Below, piece after piece: positions 16,637 to 26,090 of a DNA stretch of 64,000 bases. Location of the stretch: NCBI GenBank assembly GCA_038106185.1, contig JAYODE010000014.1, positions 1 to 64,000 on the forward strand, read 5' to 3'. Under the pieces are notes generated by a model that saw only the letters and a program-made list of their open reading frames with translations, did no database searches and had not been told where the DNA came from. How positions within the stretch are numbered: position 1 is the stretch's first letter; every line of letters starts with the position of its first letter. This DNA is from UBA4582 sp038106185 (GTDB taxonomy: Bacteria; Pseudomonadota; Gammaproteobacteria; Pseudomonadales; Azotimanducaceae). Both the position numbers and the translations under genes were made by a program.

Positions 16637-18880
16637 TTATGCCTTGGCTTCTTCAATCGCCTTGAGAATACGCGGCGCTGACATGGGAATGTGCGTCATG
16701 CGGACACCCGCAGCATGAGACACGGCATTACCAATTGCAGCCAACGGTGGCACGATTGAGGTCTCACCTACACCTCGAACACCATAGGGGTGGTTCGGGT
16801 TTGGGATCTCCAGAATCTGAGTGTCGATAAACGGCAGATCTGAGCATACCGGAATCCGGTAATCCAGGAATCCCGTATTCTGCAGACAGCCATCGGCGCC
16901 ATAGATATATTCTTCATTCAGCGCCCAACCTATCCCTTGCGCTGCACCACCCTGAAATTGTCCTTCCACATAATCGGGGTGAATTGCCTTGCCAGCATCC
17001 TGAACAACTGTGTAGCGAAGGATCTTGGTTCCACCTGTCTCGGGATCAACCTCGACGTCGCAGATATGGCTAGCAAAGGAAACACCCGCATTATCTGCCA
17101 CCACTTCGTTGTGACCGGCGATAGGACCGCCCGTGGAAGGCGCCTTAGCAGCGATTTGTTTCAGGCTCAACGGCGGCAGATTGCTGTGCTTATCACCCAC
17201 TGCTGTCGCTGTACCATTCGCCCAGACCACATCTTCAACTGGAATGTCCCACATCTTTGCCGCTCTGGCACGCAGCACACCGATGGCTTCTCGAGCAGCA
17301 AATATCGCTGCCATACCAGAAGAGAAGGTGCCGCGACTGCCTTCCGTCGTGTCGTTATGACCCAGAGACGCGGTATCACCAACATTGGTCCGCACCTGAT
17401 CATAGGGAATACCCAACTCCTCAGCGACGATCAGAGACAGAGAAGCGCGGGATCCGCCAACATCGATAGTACCGATGGTCAGAGAGACTGTGCCATCCGG
17501 ACCGACATTGAGGTCAACGCAAGTCTGGCCACCAAAGTTAAACCAGAAGCCGCAGGCCATGCCGCGTCCTTGGTTCTTCTTGAGCTTAGCGCGCATATGC
17601 GGGTGATTCTTCACCGCTTCTAGCGTCGGCCCAATTCCAATCGGGCCATAAACGGGTCCATAGGAGGCTTTGGTGCCCTCTTTTGCTGCATTTTTGATGC
17701 GAAAATCCAGAGGGCTCATACCAATTTCATTGGCTACAAGATCCATTGTGCTTTCAACACCGAACGCCGCCATCGGCGCTGATGGCGCTCGATAAGCTGC
17801 CACCTTGGGTCGATTCACTAAAATATCATGGCCGACAGTTTTGACATTTTTCAGGTCATAGCAGGCGTAGGCTGTCATGGCACCCAACATGCCCCAGATA
17901 CCTGGAAAGGCACCGTCCTGATAGCGCAAAACTGCCGTGGCAGCGGTAATGGTACCATCTTTCTTGGCGCCAATTTTGATATCCATAGAGGTTGACGACG
18001 TCGGTCCCGACGCCTTGAAAACCTCGTCTCTGGTCATCACGAGTTTGACTGGTCGGTTGGCTTTGCGGGATAAGGCCAGTGCCAGAGGTTCAGTCCAGAC
18101 ATGGGTCTTTCCACCAAAGCCGCCGCCGATTTCTGAAGAGGTCACTTTCAACTTCGCCATGTCCAGGCCGAGCAAGGTCGAGCATACCACTCGAAAACTA
18201 AAGTGCCCTTGTGTCGTGACCCATAGCTCGCCAGAACCATCTGAATTGACGCTCGCCAGACAGGCATGCGGCTCGATATAACCCTGGTGAGTCTGCTCTG
18301 TCTTATAACTCTTCTCAACGATGACGTCTGCCTCGGCAAAGCCCGCATCCACATCACCGTGACCAAAAGTAGAAATACCCGCAATATTCGAAGGCTGGCC
18401 GTCTTGTTTGACAAAATCCTGGATGATTGGCGCACCCGGCAGCATCGCCTCGTCCAGGTCAGTGACATGAGGTAACTGTTTGTAGGTGACCTTGATCAGT
18501 TTCAGCGCCTGTTTGGCCGTCTGCTCATCAATTGCTGCAACCGCAGCCACGGCGTGACCATGATACAGGGCACGACCTCGAGCCATACAATTTTCCAAAA
18601 TATCCGTCATGCTTCGATTGCTACCCGTTAAGTCAGGCAAATCGGCACTGGTGATGACGGCCTTAACGCCAGGTAGCTTTTCCGCCTTGGAGATATCGAT
18701 TTTTTTAATCAAAGCGTGTGCGTGGGGTGAGCGCAGCACCTTAGCAACCAACTGTCCCGGTGCGAACGTATCCGCACCATACTTGGCGCGGCCTGTGACC
18801 TTGTCGATACCATCTGGTCGTTTAACGCGAGTTCCTACAATTTTAAAGTCACGATCTTGGTAATTCGTGTCATGTCCCAT
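16637..18880 (-). CDS. molybdenum hydroxylase large subunit (xanthine dehydrogenase/HcrA/CoxL family)
   Basis: 747 residues. It opens with GTRVKRPDGIDKVTGRAKYGAD, typical of the large subunit. Moco-binding motifs include EIGGGFGGKTHVW, VAYRAPSAPMAAFGVES and TTEGSRGTFSSG. The catalytic Glu is in GVRGVGETSIVPPLA near the C-terminus. The AYRAPSAP stretch is not the CoxL AYRCSFR loop, so CO dehydrogenase is excluded; xanthine dehydrogenase-like or 4-hydroxybenzoyl-CoA reductase-like activity is possible. It is the third gene of a FAD-FeS-Mo operon. Cytoplasmic, no Tat signal. Confidence 0.9.
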   Translation of the reverse strand: MGHDTNYQDRDFKIVGTRVKRPDGIDKVTGRAKYGADTFAPGQLVAKVLRSPHAHALIKKIDISKAEKLPGVKAVITSADLPDLTGSNRSMTDILENCMARGRALYHGHAVAAVAAIDEQTAKQALKLIKVTYKQLPHVTDLDEAMLPGAPIIQDFVKQDGQPSNIAGISTFGHGDVDAGFAEADVIVEKSYKTEQTHQGYIEPHACLASVNSDGSGELWVTTQGHFSFRVVCSTLLGLDMAKLKVTSSEIGGGFGGKTHVWTEPLALALSRKANRPVKLVMTRDEVFKASGPTSSTSMDIKIGAKKDGTITAATAVLRYQDGAFPGIWGMLGAMTAYACYDLKNVKTVGHDILVNRPKVAAYRAPSAPMAAFGVESTMDLVANEIGMSPLDFRIKNAAKEGTKASYGPVYGPIGIGPTLEAVKNHPHMRAKLKKNQGRGMACGFWFNFGGQTCVDLNVGPDGTVSLTIGTIDVGGSRASLSLIVAEELGIPYDQVRTNVGDTASLGHNDTTEGSRGTFSSGMAAIFAAREAIGVLRARAAKMWDIPVEDVVWANGTATAVGDKHSNLPPLSLKQIAAKAPSTGGPIAGHNEVVADNAGVSFASHICDVEVDPETGGTKILRYTVVQDAGKAIHPDYVEGQFQGGAAQGIGWALNEEYIYGADGCLQNTGFLDYRIPVCSDLPFIDTQILEIPNPNHPYGVRGVGETSIVPPLAAIGNAVSHAAGVRMTHIPMSAPRILKAIEEAKA

Positions 18881-18977
18881 ATCAAATTCCTGTCTTTAAT
18901 GTTTGCCTGGGTTATCGTTGGCCTGCTGTTTGTCGCGGCGCCAAGGCGCTCAACGAAACGTTAAGCGTCAACAACAC

Positions 18978-19454
18978 TCATTTTTTGCGCATTTCCTTCG
19001 CGGCTGCCTGCACGGCTCGAACTATCTTGTCGTATCCCGTGCAGCGGCAGAGATTACCCGCTAGCGCATAGCGAATTTGTTCCTCACTAGGATTCGGATT
19101 CTTCGTCAACAGCGCCTTGGCTGCCACCAGAAAACCTGGCGTGCAGATGCCGCATTGCAGGGCTGCATGCTCAATGAATTTTTCCTGCAAGGGATGCAGT
19201 TTGCCGTTCTCAACCAGGCCTTCAACCGTACCAATCTCTCGGCCGTTCGCCTCAACACCCAGGACCAGGCAGGCACAGACAAGCCGACCATCAAGGGTAA
19301 TAGAGCAGGAGCCACAATCGCCCGTGCCACAACCTTCTTTCGCACCTGTCAGGCCGACCCGATTGCGCAGCGAATCAAGCAAAACTTCATCGGTTGGGCA
19401 GGCGAACTGGACTGGATCGCCATTAATTGTTGTCGAGACGAGTACGCCAGTCAT
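18978..19454 (-). CDS. molybdenum hydroxylase 2Fe-2S subunit
   Basis: 158 residues. The plant-type [2Fe-2S] site is EGCGTGDCGSCSI with a fourth Cys in VCAC. The second cluster site is QCGICTPGF followed by GNLCRCTGY. This two-cluster layout is that of CoxS/HcrC/XdhC-type subunits, which carry electrons from Mo to FAD. Its start overlaps the FAD-subunit stop by 4 bases. Confidence 0.93.
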   Translation of the reverse strand: MTGVLVSTTINGDPVQFACPTDEVLLDSLRNRVGLTGAKEGCGTGDCGSCSITLDGRLVCACLVLGVEANGREIGTVEGLVENGKLHPLQEKFIEHAALQCGICTPGFLVAAKALLTKNPNPSEEQIRYALAGNLCRCTGYDKIVRAVQAAAKEMRKK

Positions 19455-20311
19455 AAGGTACCTCCAGCACGTTGGTATGCAATTTTAGCGGCGCGTTTAG
19501 CCAGGACACCGGCCACCTTGGTTCTGTATTCGATAGTGCCACGCTTGTCATCAATAGGATTACAGGCGGCGGAGCAGGCAGCAGCCAGCTTCTCTAATGC
19601 GGCTTCGTCGAGTTTGGTGCCTATGATCGCTTTTGCTGCATTAGTAACGAGCACAGCTGTCGGCGCAACGGCACCCAGTACCACGCGAGCTGACTTAACG
19701 ATGCCGCGCTGCAACGTCAGATTTACGCCCGCACTGACGACCGCTATGTCCATTTCTGTTCGCGGAATGAATCGAAGATAAGCATCCCCGGAGTTAGACG
19801 GTCGAGCCGGCAAAGTAATCGCCTCGATCACCTCGCCTTTTGCCAATGAGGTTTTACCGGGACCTGTGACTATTTTTTCGACCGCGACTGTACGTCGCTT
19901 GTCCTTGCCAACCACAACCGCCTTTGCACCAGCGGCGATCATAGCAGGTACGCTGTCTGCCGCAGGTGACCCGTTACACAAATTGCCGACCACGGTACAA
20001 CGACCTTGAACCTGATCAGAGCCGATGAGATTAGCGGCCTCAACGACGCCAGGCCAGGCCTTTTTCAGCGCCGCATGTTCACCTATTGCCGCACCACAAA
20101 CCGCCGCGCCTATTTTGAACCCGGTCGCACTCTTACTGATCGCTTGCATAGCTGGAATATGTTTGATATCGACCACGAGATCCGGCTCGATCGTACCCAT
20201 CTTCAGACGAACCAGAAGATCTGTGCCTCCTGCAAGGACATGGGCCTGGCCCTTCTCCTTGTAAAGAAGCGTAGCTGCCTCTTTTGTTGTTGTTGGAGTT
20301 TCATATCTCAT
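19451..20311 (-). CDS. molybdenum hydroxylase FAD-binding subunit
   Basis: 286 residues from the ATG with AAGGAG about 12 bases upstream; longer frames add a non-conserved N-terminus. FAD-binding motifs of the CoxM/HcrB family are AHVLAGGTDLLVRLK near the N-terminus and TVVGNLCNGSPAADSVPAMIAAGA in the middle. Length is typical. First gene of the operon; order M-S-L resembles the cox layout, although the large subunit is not a CO dehydrogenase. Confidence 0.92.
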   Translation of the reverse strand: MRYETPTTTKEAATLLYKEKGQAHVLAGGTDLLVRLKMGTIEPDLVVDIKHIPAMQAISKSATGFKIGAAVCGAAIGEHAALKKAWPGVVEAANLIGSDQVQGRCTVVGNLCNGSPAADSVPAMIAAGAKAVVVGKDKRRTVAVEKIVTGPGKTSLAKGEVIEAITLPARPSNSGDAYLRFIPRTEMDIAVVSAGVNLTLQRGIVKSARVVLGAVAPTAVLVTNAAKAIIGTKLDEAALEKLAAACSAACNPIDDKRGTIEYRTKVAGVLAKRAAKIAYQRAGGTL

Positions 20312-20557
20312 TGTTTTTTCATGCTCCTTTATGTTGCGCGAATAAGAGATCGTAATCCTTTGCGACAAGGGCTTACAACTACTGCAGATTTTTATACCGA
20401 GTTTGAGCAAAATATGCCAGCGATTCTCCTCAAAATACCGAGATGACCGCTCCATCTTTACCAAGCGGGCGGAGGTCTTGGGCTAGCCGATCCAATTGAC
20501 CCTATTGGGTTTCCCCACTATCATGCTGTTTTTAAAAGCAATTACCGGAGACCTCGG

Positions 20558-21109
20558 ATGTTTACACGAATGGATCAAGGGACCAAGGCAGACTGGGATC
20601 ATATTGGCCAGGAGCATGCGCCACACATCAAGGATATGCCCAACCGAATCTATGGCATGTTGGCATCGCTGGAAGGCGTGTCACTCGGCTTCGCCACTGA
20701 TCAACTGCACCACTCTTTGCAGACCGCTACCATGGCTCGCAGGGCAGGCGCCAGCGACGAGATGGTGCTGTTGAGCCTACTGCACGATATCGGTAAAACC
20801 ATCAGCGTTATCAACCACGGTCAGATATGCGCCGAAATTATCAAGGCTTACGTCAGTGACGATGCCTACCACATCATTCGTACTCACCAAGACTTCCAGG
20901 GTGAGCACTATTACCATTATCAGGGCAAGGCTCGAGATCTGCGATTACAGTTCAAGGACGAGCCTTGGTTTGCCAAAGCCGAGCAATTCACGGATGAGTG
21001 GGACCAGGCTGCATTTGACCCAGCATATGAAGTTGATTCATTGGAGAGCTTCAAACCATTAATTGATCAATTTTTCTCGGCACCGGGAAGAATGGCAAAG
21101 GCGGCCTAG
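20558..21109 (+). CDS. HD-domain protein (predicted phosphohydrolase or HD-oxygenase)
   Basis: 183 residues. The HD core has H51/H52, LLHDIGK with H76-D77, H87 and H110, and an acidic cluster near residue 135 (TDEWDQAAFDP). This His-HD-His-His-Asp arrangement is shared by PhnZ/myo-inositol-oxygenase-type diiron HD oxygenases and by ordinary phosphohydrolases, and I cannot separate them by eye. Divergent from the Mo-hydroxylase operon; neighbours do not define a substrate. Confidence 0.75.
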   Translation: MFTRMDQGTKADWDHIGQEHAPHIKDMPNRIYGMLASLEGVSLGFATDQLHHSLQTATMARRAGASDEMVLLSLLHDIGKTISVINHGQICAEIIKAYVSDDAYHIIRTHQDFQGEHYYHYQGKARDLRLQFKDEPWFAKAEQFTDEWDQAAFDPAYEVDSLESFKPLIDQFFSAPGRMAKAA

Positions 21110-21327
21110 GCGAATGCTCGTACTGAGGTTGACCTGCTGGCTCGACTGATCCTGCTGACTGGCAGTTTTGCTGACAACTGATCTCCTTCCAACTGACCTC
21201 CTTCAAAGAACAGCGCTGAAAAGCCTGTTTGAACTAAAAGTGGAGTCATCCATGGTCATCGGGGCTTCAGGCGCCGATGACCTTTGCTCCTCCCTTAGCC
21301 TCAGCTTTCAAGGCCCGCCATTCTGCC

Positions 21328-22044
21328 ATGAGAAATGCCATCACCGCTGGACTTCTTAGCTTCGTAATGCTGACAGGCTGCACGAACCAACAACCTGAAG
21401 TGCCAAGTCTGAAGTCGGCACCACTGGCCGACTTTTCTGGCTCGTGGGAGATCGACTACGAACATACCGAAAACCCGCAGGACCGGCTCAGCTACCTCTA
21501 CGAGATAGCCCACAGTCAATACGAACAACAGCAAAAAATGAAAAGTGACCGGAATGGCGCGCGACCCGCAAATGGCAGCGCCCTGCAAGACCTGTCTGCA
21601 GTGATTCAACTGGGCAGTCTGGCCGACGCAAGCAGTCAATCGACCGTTCTGACTATTGATCAGACGGAAGAGTATATCGCCATCAAACGCAGCGGCGATT
21701 ATGCACTCACTTGCGACTTTCTCGCCCCGGTAAACACCTCGGCCATTGGCCAGGAATCCTGCGGAGTCGACAGTAACGGACAACTGGTCTTTGCAACCCA
21801 ATTGCCTGAGGGACTCACCGTGATCAATCGTTACAGCCTGGCCAAAGGCAGTGAGACGATTGAGAGCAAGCGCCTCATGGTCTCAACCACGCTGGTCTCG
21901 TCCAGACTCGGCCAGTCTTTTAGCTTAAACCGCGTCTACATGCTCTTTCCACCGGGCGAAGGCCTGTATGCCTGCGAATACAGCCTGGAAAAAAAGAAAG
22001 TCTGTCGACTCAGCAGGGAAGAAGCCGAGAGCAGAGATGAGTAA
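21328..22044 (+). CDS. hypothetical lipoprotein A
   Basis: 238 residues from the ATG (MRNAITAG). An earlier in-frame ATG at 21277 adds a non-signal-like leader. A lipobox L-T-G-C follows a short hydrophobic stretch, so it is probably a lipoprotein. The mature part is beta-rich with no motif I recognise; a Cys pair (CDF and ESCG) and a C-terminal ACEYSLEKKKVCRL could form disulfides. It overlaps the next lipoprotein gene by 8 bases, so they are almost certainly made together. Confidence 0.7.
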   Translation: MRNAITAGLLSFVMLTGCTNQQPEVPSLKSAPLADFSGSWEIDYEHTENPQDRLSYLYEIAHSQYEQQQKMKSDRNGARPANGSALQDLSAVIQLGSLADASSQSTVLTIDQTEEYIAIKRSGDYALTCDFLAPVNTSAIGQESCGVDSNGQLVFATQLPEGLTVINRYSLAKGSETIESKRLMVSTTLVSSRLGQSFSLNRVYMLFPPGEGLYACEYSLEKKKVCRLSREEAESRDE

Positions 22045-23137
22045 ATTGGTAACCTTTACGCTGGTGTGCCTGCTGGCCGCGTGTTCAACGCCACAGCGAG
22101 AGAAACCAGAGCCGATGAGTGAGGCTGAGGCTTTGATCATAGCCACAAGCCCGGCACTGCCCTACCTGAATGTCAGCATTGCCGTCTTCAAAAACCAAAA
22201 TGCCGACTCAGGCGAGAGTGGCGCCGGCCGAATCAGTCGAATCTATGCGCCCATTCATGAGGCGGAAGCTAATTACCTGCCGGTCGTTCTGCGGAACAGC
22301 TTGATCGAATCGGGACACTGGGGCGCCGTGCGGGTTGGGCCCGACATAGCCAATATGGAGGGAGCGGCGGAACTGCAGGTCGACGTCACCATACTGACTT
22401 CGACGGCTTTGGACTTGGCACTCAACGTCAAGGTCGTTGACAGTCGCGGTATCACTTGGTTGGATAACCGCTACACTGAACAGGCCCAGGCAGCGACCTA
22501 TGCGATGGACGAGCGGCAACGCCAGGATCCATTCCAGCCACTGTTCAACCGTATCGCCAACGACCTTTTTCGAGTCCGCCAAGCCCTTTCGCCCGCTGAT
22601 GCCAACTGGATAGTACGCGCCTCATTATTGCGGTATGCCAATGCCCTCGCACCCGAGGCCTTTGGGCATTACCTTAGCAAGAGCGCCGACGGCGTCATCA
22701 AGGTCACTGGCCTACCGGCCCTTGACGATCCAATGTACCTTCGAGTGAGAAAAATCCGGGAGGCAGAATATCGGTTTACCGACCTGATGGATGAGCATTT
22801 CAATGGCTTTTACACCAAGCTGCAATCGGTCTATCCCTACTGGCAGACCTACAGTTACGAGTTATTGGCCTATAACAACCAGATTAAAGCGACTGGCACC
22901 GTCAGCAGCCGCCGGCAATCTGGCGCCTGGGATGCGACGCAGGATATTTACCATACCTACAAAGAATTCAAAATGAATGAGGATGAGCTGAGAGAATTGG
23001 CCGATTCTTTCAAAGCTGAAATTCACCCCACTATCTCGATGTTAGAAGGCAGTGTCATTGAGCTTCAGGGCCCCCTTGAAAATCAGTATGCCCAATGGCG
23101 ACGAATCCTTCGCGAGATTTACGCGAAGGAACGCTAG
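22037..23137 (+). CDS. hypothetical lipoprotein B
   Basis: 366 residues from an ATG inside the end of the upstream lipoprotein gene. The N-terminus is MSKLVTFTLVCLLAACS with a lipobox LAAC. The first mature part (IAVFKNQNADSG, then the pattern V-L-R-N-S-L-I-E-S-G-H-W-G-A-V-R-V) resembles periplasmic proteins that assemble beta-sheet domains, and the C-terminal part is helical. I do not recognise the family with certainty. Gene overlap with lipoprotein A suggests a two-protein envelope complex. Confidence 0.7.
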   Translation: MSKLVTFTLVCLLAACSTPQREKPEPMSEAEALIIATSPALPYLNVSIAVFKNQNADSGESGAGRISRIYAPIHEAEANYLPVVLRNSLIESGHWGAVRVGPDIANMEGAAELQVDVTILTSTALDLALNVKVVDSRGITWLDNRYTEQAQAATYAMDERQRQDPFQPLFNRIANDLFRVRQALSPADANWIVRASLLRYANALAPEAFGHYLSKSADGVIKVTGLPALDDPMYLRVRKIREAEYRFTDLMDEHFNGFYTKLQSVYPYWQTYSYELLAYNNQIKATGTVSSRRQSGAWDATQDIYHTYKEFKMNEDELRELADSFKAEIHPTISMLEGSVIELQGPLENQYAQWRRILREIYAKER

Positions 23138-23195
23138 CCATCAGTCGGTTCGAAGAGCCCTGTTCGACCTCACCTCTACCATCCAGAAGATGACG

Positions 23196-23231
23196 GCTAA
23201 GAAGATGGCTAAGAAGATGACTAAGAAGACG
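23196..23231. repeat. 12-bp tandem repeat at 3' end of CFA synthase gene
   Basis: Three copies of GCTAAGAAGATG (two perfect, the third ACTAAGAAGACG). The last copy overlaps the end of the CFA synthase gene and encodes, on the minus strand, part of its Ser-rich tail. Confidence 0.8.
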
Positions 23232-24612
23232 AAGACTGATCCCCTTGATTAACAGTCTGTATGCGATAAAGATCGGCGCGACGCAACGGAATAGTCAGCG
23301 GCTGGTGCGCATGACCTGCCAGGATTTGATAGACATTCAGGCTACCTTCGTTGAAGAAATACGCAGCGCCAGACATATAGAGGCGCCATAGCCGATAGGT
23401 CGCCTCACTGGAAGCGGCGACCGCCGCGTCATGTTGAGCCTCCAGACTCGCCAGCCAATGGCGCAAGGTTAGTGTATAGTGGCGCCGCAAACTTTCGACA
23501 TCAAGAATCTCGAATTGCGATTGCTCCATGACACCCGTGACATCACTCACTCGGGTCAATTCACCGTCAGGGAATACATATCGATTAACAAACTGACTGG
23601 TGACAGTACGACGCCAACCGTTCTCGTTGGTGATGCCATGATTCAAAAACAAGCCACCGGGTTTCAGTACGCGTTTAACCGTATTGAAGTAGGCACCAAG
23701 ATTGTCGATGCCCACATGCTCAAACATACCGACGCTGACGATGCGATCGTAATTTGGCAGATCAGGCAAGTCGCGATAATCTCGCAACTCAACCTTCACC
23801 TGGCTTTCGAGTCCCATTGCTTTGACGCGCTCCTGTGCGAAGCGGTACTGCGCATCGCTTAAGGTAATCCCATGGGCTCGAACTCCATAATGGCGTGCAG
23901 CCCAGAGGATCAACGCACCCCAACCACAACCTATGTCGAGTAACGACTGACCTTTCATTAGTCGTAGCTTGCGGCACAGATAGTCCAGTTTGTCAGCCTG
24001 AGCTTCTGCCAGAGACTGATCAGCGTCGCGAAAGTAAGCGCAGGAGTAGACCATCTCCGGATCCAGCCAGAGCCTATAGAAATCGTTACTGACATCGTAA
24101 TGGTGGGCAATGCTCGCCTGGGAGTTTTGCTGTTGCCGATATTGATAGCGATGCACATCGGCCATAGTGGTGGTTTTGTCTGCCGGCAAACGCCAGGCCT
24201 TCGCCAAGCTGGTCAACTTAGCCTGCCAGGACAGGTCCAGATTCGTCAGATAGGGCGTAATGGAAAATAGCGATTCCATATCGCCCTCCACGTCAACGGC
24301 ACCGGTGAGGAAATCACCGCCCAGGCGCAGAAGATCGCGATGCAGAATCAAGTCTCGAAGCGCACCAGGACTATTGAAAACCATCGTACAAGCGGGTTCA
24401 ACCTGACCGCTAACCACAGGTCCGTCAGCGACTCGAGCGGCAACAGGACCTTTATAATTTGCGAGGATTGACCTTATCAGCTCTGTTGCGTGGCTCGTCG
24501 CTGGACTCGTTGCAGAAACCTGATGACGGCCACTGCGATTCGATTGTGGCGAGCCGCCCATCTCTGCTCGCTGTTCCACGCCATGACTGGCTTTGGATAA
24601 TTTGCTGCTCAT
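23221..24612 (-). CDS. cyclopropane-fatty-acyl-phospholipid synthase family
   Basis: 463 residues from an ATG with GGAGG 7 bases upstream. An N-terminal region is followed by the SAM-binding core LLDIGCGWGALILWAARHYG, the VSVGMFEHVG motif and GGLFLNHGIT, all typical of CFA synthases. The enzyme transfers a methylene from SAM to an unsaturated acyl chain in phospholipid at the inner membrane. The C-terminus is a poly-Ser tail that coincides with a DNA repeat. It is convergent with lipoprotein B and divergent from a CoA transferase. Confidence 0.9.
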   Translation of the reverse strand: MSSKLSKASHGVEQRAEMGGSPQSNRSGRHQVSATSPATSHATELIRSILANYKGPVAARVADGPVVSGQVEPACTMVFNSPGALRDLILHRDLLRLGGDFLTGAVDVEGDMESLFSITPYLTNLDLSWQAKLTSLAKAWRLPADKTTTMADVHRYQYRQQQNSQASIAHHYDVSNDFYRLWLDPEMVYSCAYFRDADQSLAEAQADKLDYLCRKLRLMKGQSLLDIGCGWGALILWAARHYGVRAHGITLSDAQYRFAQERVKAMGLESQVKVELRDYRDLPDLPNYDRIVSVGMFEHVGIDNLGAYFNTVKRVLKPGGLFLNHGITNENGWRRTVTSQFVNRYVFPDGELTRVSDVTGVMEQSQFEILDVESLRRHYTLTLRHWLASLEAQHDAAVAASSEATYRLWRLYMSGAAYFFNEGSLNVYQILAGHAHQPLTIPLRRADLYRIQTVNQGDQSSSS

Positions 24613-24881
24613 GAATAGCCTCCGTGCAATTGTCATCAGTGCGAGTGAGTGGTGCGACCTGCGTCTCCAGACTCAACTATTAAAGGAAATTCCTGCACTA
24701 TCGCTACGGCCACAAGTCAAGTTTTTACCAGATAAATCCGTCATCATCCTAAGACCTGCGACGCTTCAACGAGGCCCCGCAAGCTAACCGCTAAGTTTTC
24801 TTGGACGCTGGAAAAAGCGCGAGAATGGCATAGCTGCCGACCCTGCAACTGAGTTACAGTGAGACACTCGTGGAGACCAGA

Positions 24882-26045
24882 ATGACCCAATCTAAACCCC
24901 TATCCCACCTCAAGGTGCTCGACTTTTCTGCTGTCTATGCCGGACCTATCTGCGCGAGACTGCTGTCGGATTGCGGCGCCGATGTCATCAAGATCGAAAC
25001 TCTCGGTAGCGGCGACATGATTCGTGGCCCAAACGGCACCACTCGAGTCTTCAGCCATTTCAACGCCGGCAAGCGCAGCATCGCGCTTGATTTGAGACGA
25101 GTTGAGGCCCAGGAGATCACTCGCCAGCTGCTGATCGATGCCGACGTGGTCATAGAAAACTTTCGACCAGGCGTGATGCAGAAATTCGGCTTGGACTATG
25201 GCACCGTGAAAGCGCTCAACCCGACCCTTGTCTATTGTTCTATTTCCGGATTTGGCCAACAGGGTCCCTTCGCCCAACGCGCGGCTTACGCCCCTATCGC
25301 GCATGCTGCAAGTGGTTTCGATGTCGCACATATGCGCACTCAGCAGCAGGCAAACGCAGAACCCTCGGTCTCGAGTATCATGATCGCTGATATGCTGACT
25401 GGCTCTTTCGCCTTTGGCGCCATTCAAACTGCGCTACTCGGCCGCGAGCGCAGCGGTCAGGGTGATTTTATTGATGTCTCCATGCTGGAATCTATGATGA
25501 GCCTGATTCCTGGCCAAGTACAACTGGCGCAGATACCAAACGCGCCAAGCAGTAATGGCTTTCACCCCATTCGTACCAGCGACGGTTTCGTCATGATCTG
25601 CATCGTCTCGAGCAAAAATATGCGCCAGCTCTGCGAAGCCATCGACCGCATCGACCTACTCACAGATCCGCGTTTCGCCAATGGCGAGCATTTCAAAAAC
25701 ACCAAGGCCTTTATCGAGGAGATTCAGCAGTGGTCGAAATCCAGATCCGCCCAGGCCTGCGAGTTGGCGCTGAATAAATTTGGCGTCCCTTGCAGTCTGT
25801 ACAACACCCCCGAGGACCTGTTCGATCATCCTCAGGTACTATTCAGACAGGCTTTTACCGAACAACAGGATGAAGATGGCATCTTTAAGATTCAAAATGC
25901 GCCGTTCAAATTGGCCAATATCGACATCTCAACTTCCCAGCTATCACCAAAACTGGGACAGCATACGGACGAAATCTTGTCTCACGTACTCAAGCTAGCC
26001 GATGACGAAATCAGAAATTTACGCCTTAAAGGTATCATTCAATAA
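24882..26045 (+). CDS. family III CoA transferase (CaiB/BaiF)
   Basis: 387 residues from the ATG preceded by GGAG (7-base spacing); an upstream GTG at 24870 overlaps the ribosome-binding site. Family motifs: VLDFSAVYAGPICARLLSDCGADVIKIE, NAGKRSIALDLRR, DVVIENFRPGVMQKFGLDY, and the catalytic-Asp region IMIADMLTGSFAFGAIQTAL. These enzymes move CoA between acyl groups, often without a fixed nucleophile preference. It is followed 45 bases later by an M3 peptidase gene. Confidence 0.92.
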   Translation: MTQSKPLSHLKVLDFSAVYAGPICARLLSDCGADVIKIETLGSGDMIRGPNGTTRVFSHFNAGKRSIALDLRRVEAQEITRQLLIDADVVIENFRPGVMQKFGLDYGTVKALNPTLVYCSISGFGQQGPFAQRAAYAPIAHAASGFDVAHMRTQQQANAEPSVSSIMIADMLTGSFAFGAIQTALLGRERSGQGDFIDVSMLESMMSLIPGQVQLAQIPNAPSSNGFHPIRTSDGFVMICIVSSKNMRQLCEAIDRIDLLTDPRFANGEHFKNTKAFIEEIQQWSKSRSAQACELALNKFGVPCSLYNTPEDLFDHPQVLFRQAFTEQQDEDGIFKIQNAPFKLANIDISTSQLSPKLGQHTDEILSHVLKLADDEIRNLRLKGIIQ

Positions 26046-26090
26046 AAGCATTGAGCCCACTGAGGACATCACTCACTAAAGAGCAGCCAT

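Noticed and set aside
16637..18880. Aerobic CO dehydrogenase (CoxL)
   Set aside because: The CoxL active-site loop AYRCSFR is absent (AYRAPSAP instead), despite the M-S-L gene order.
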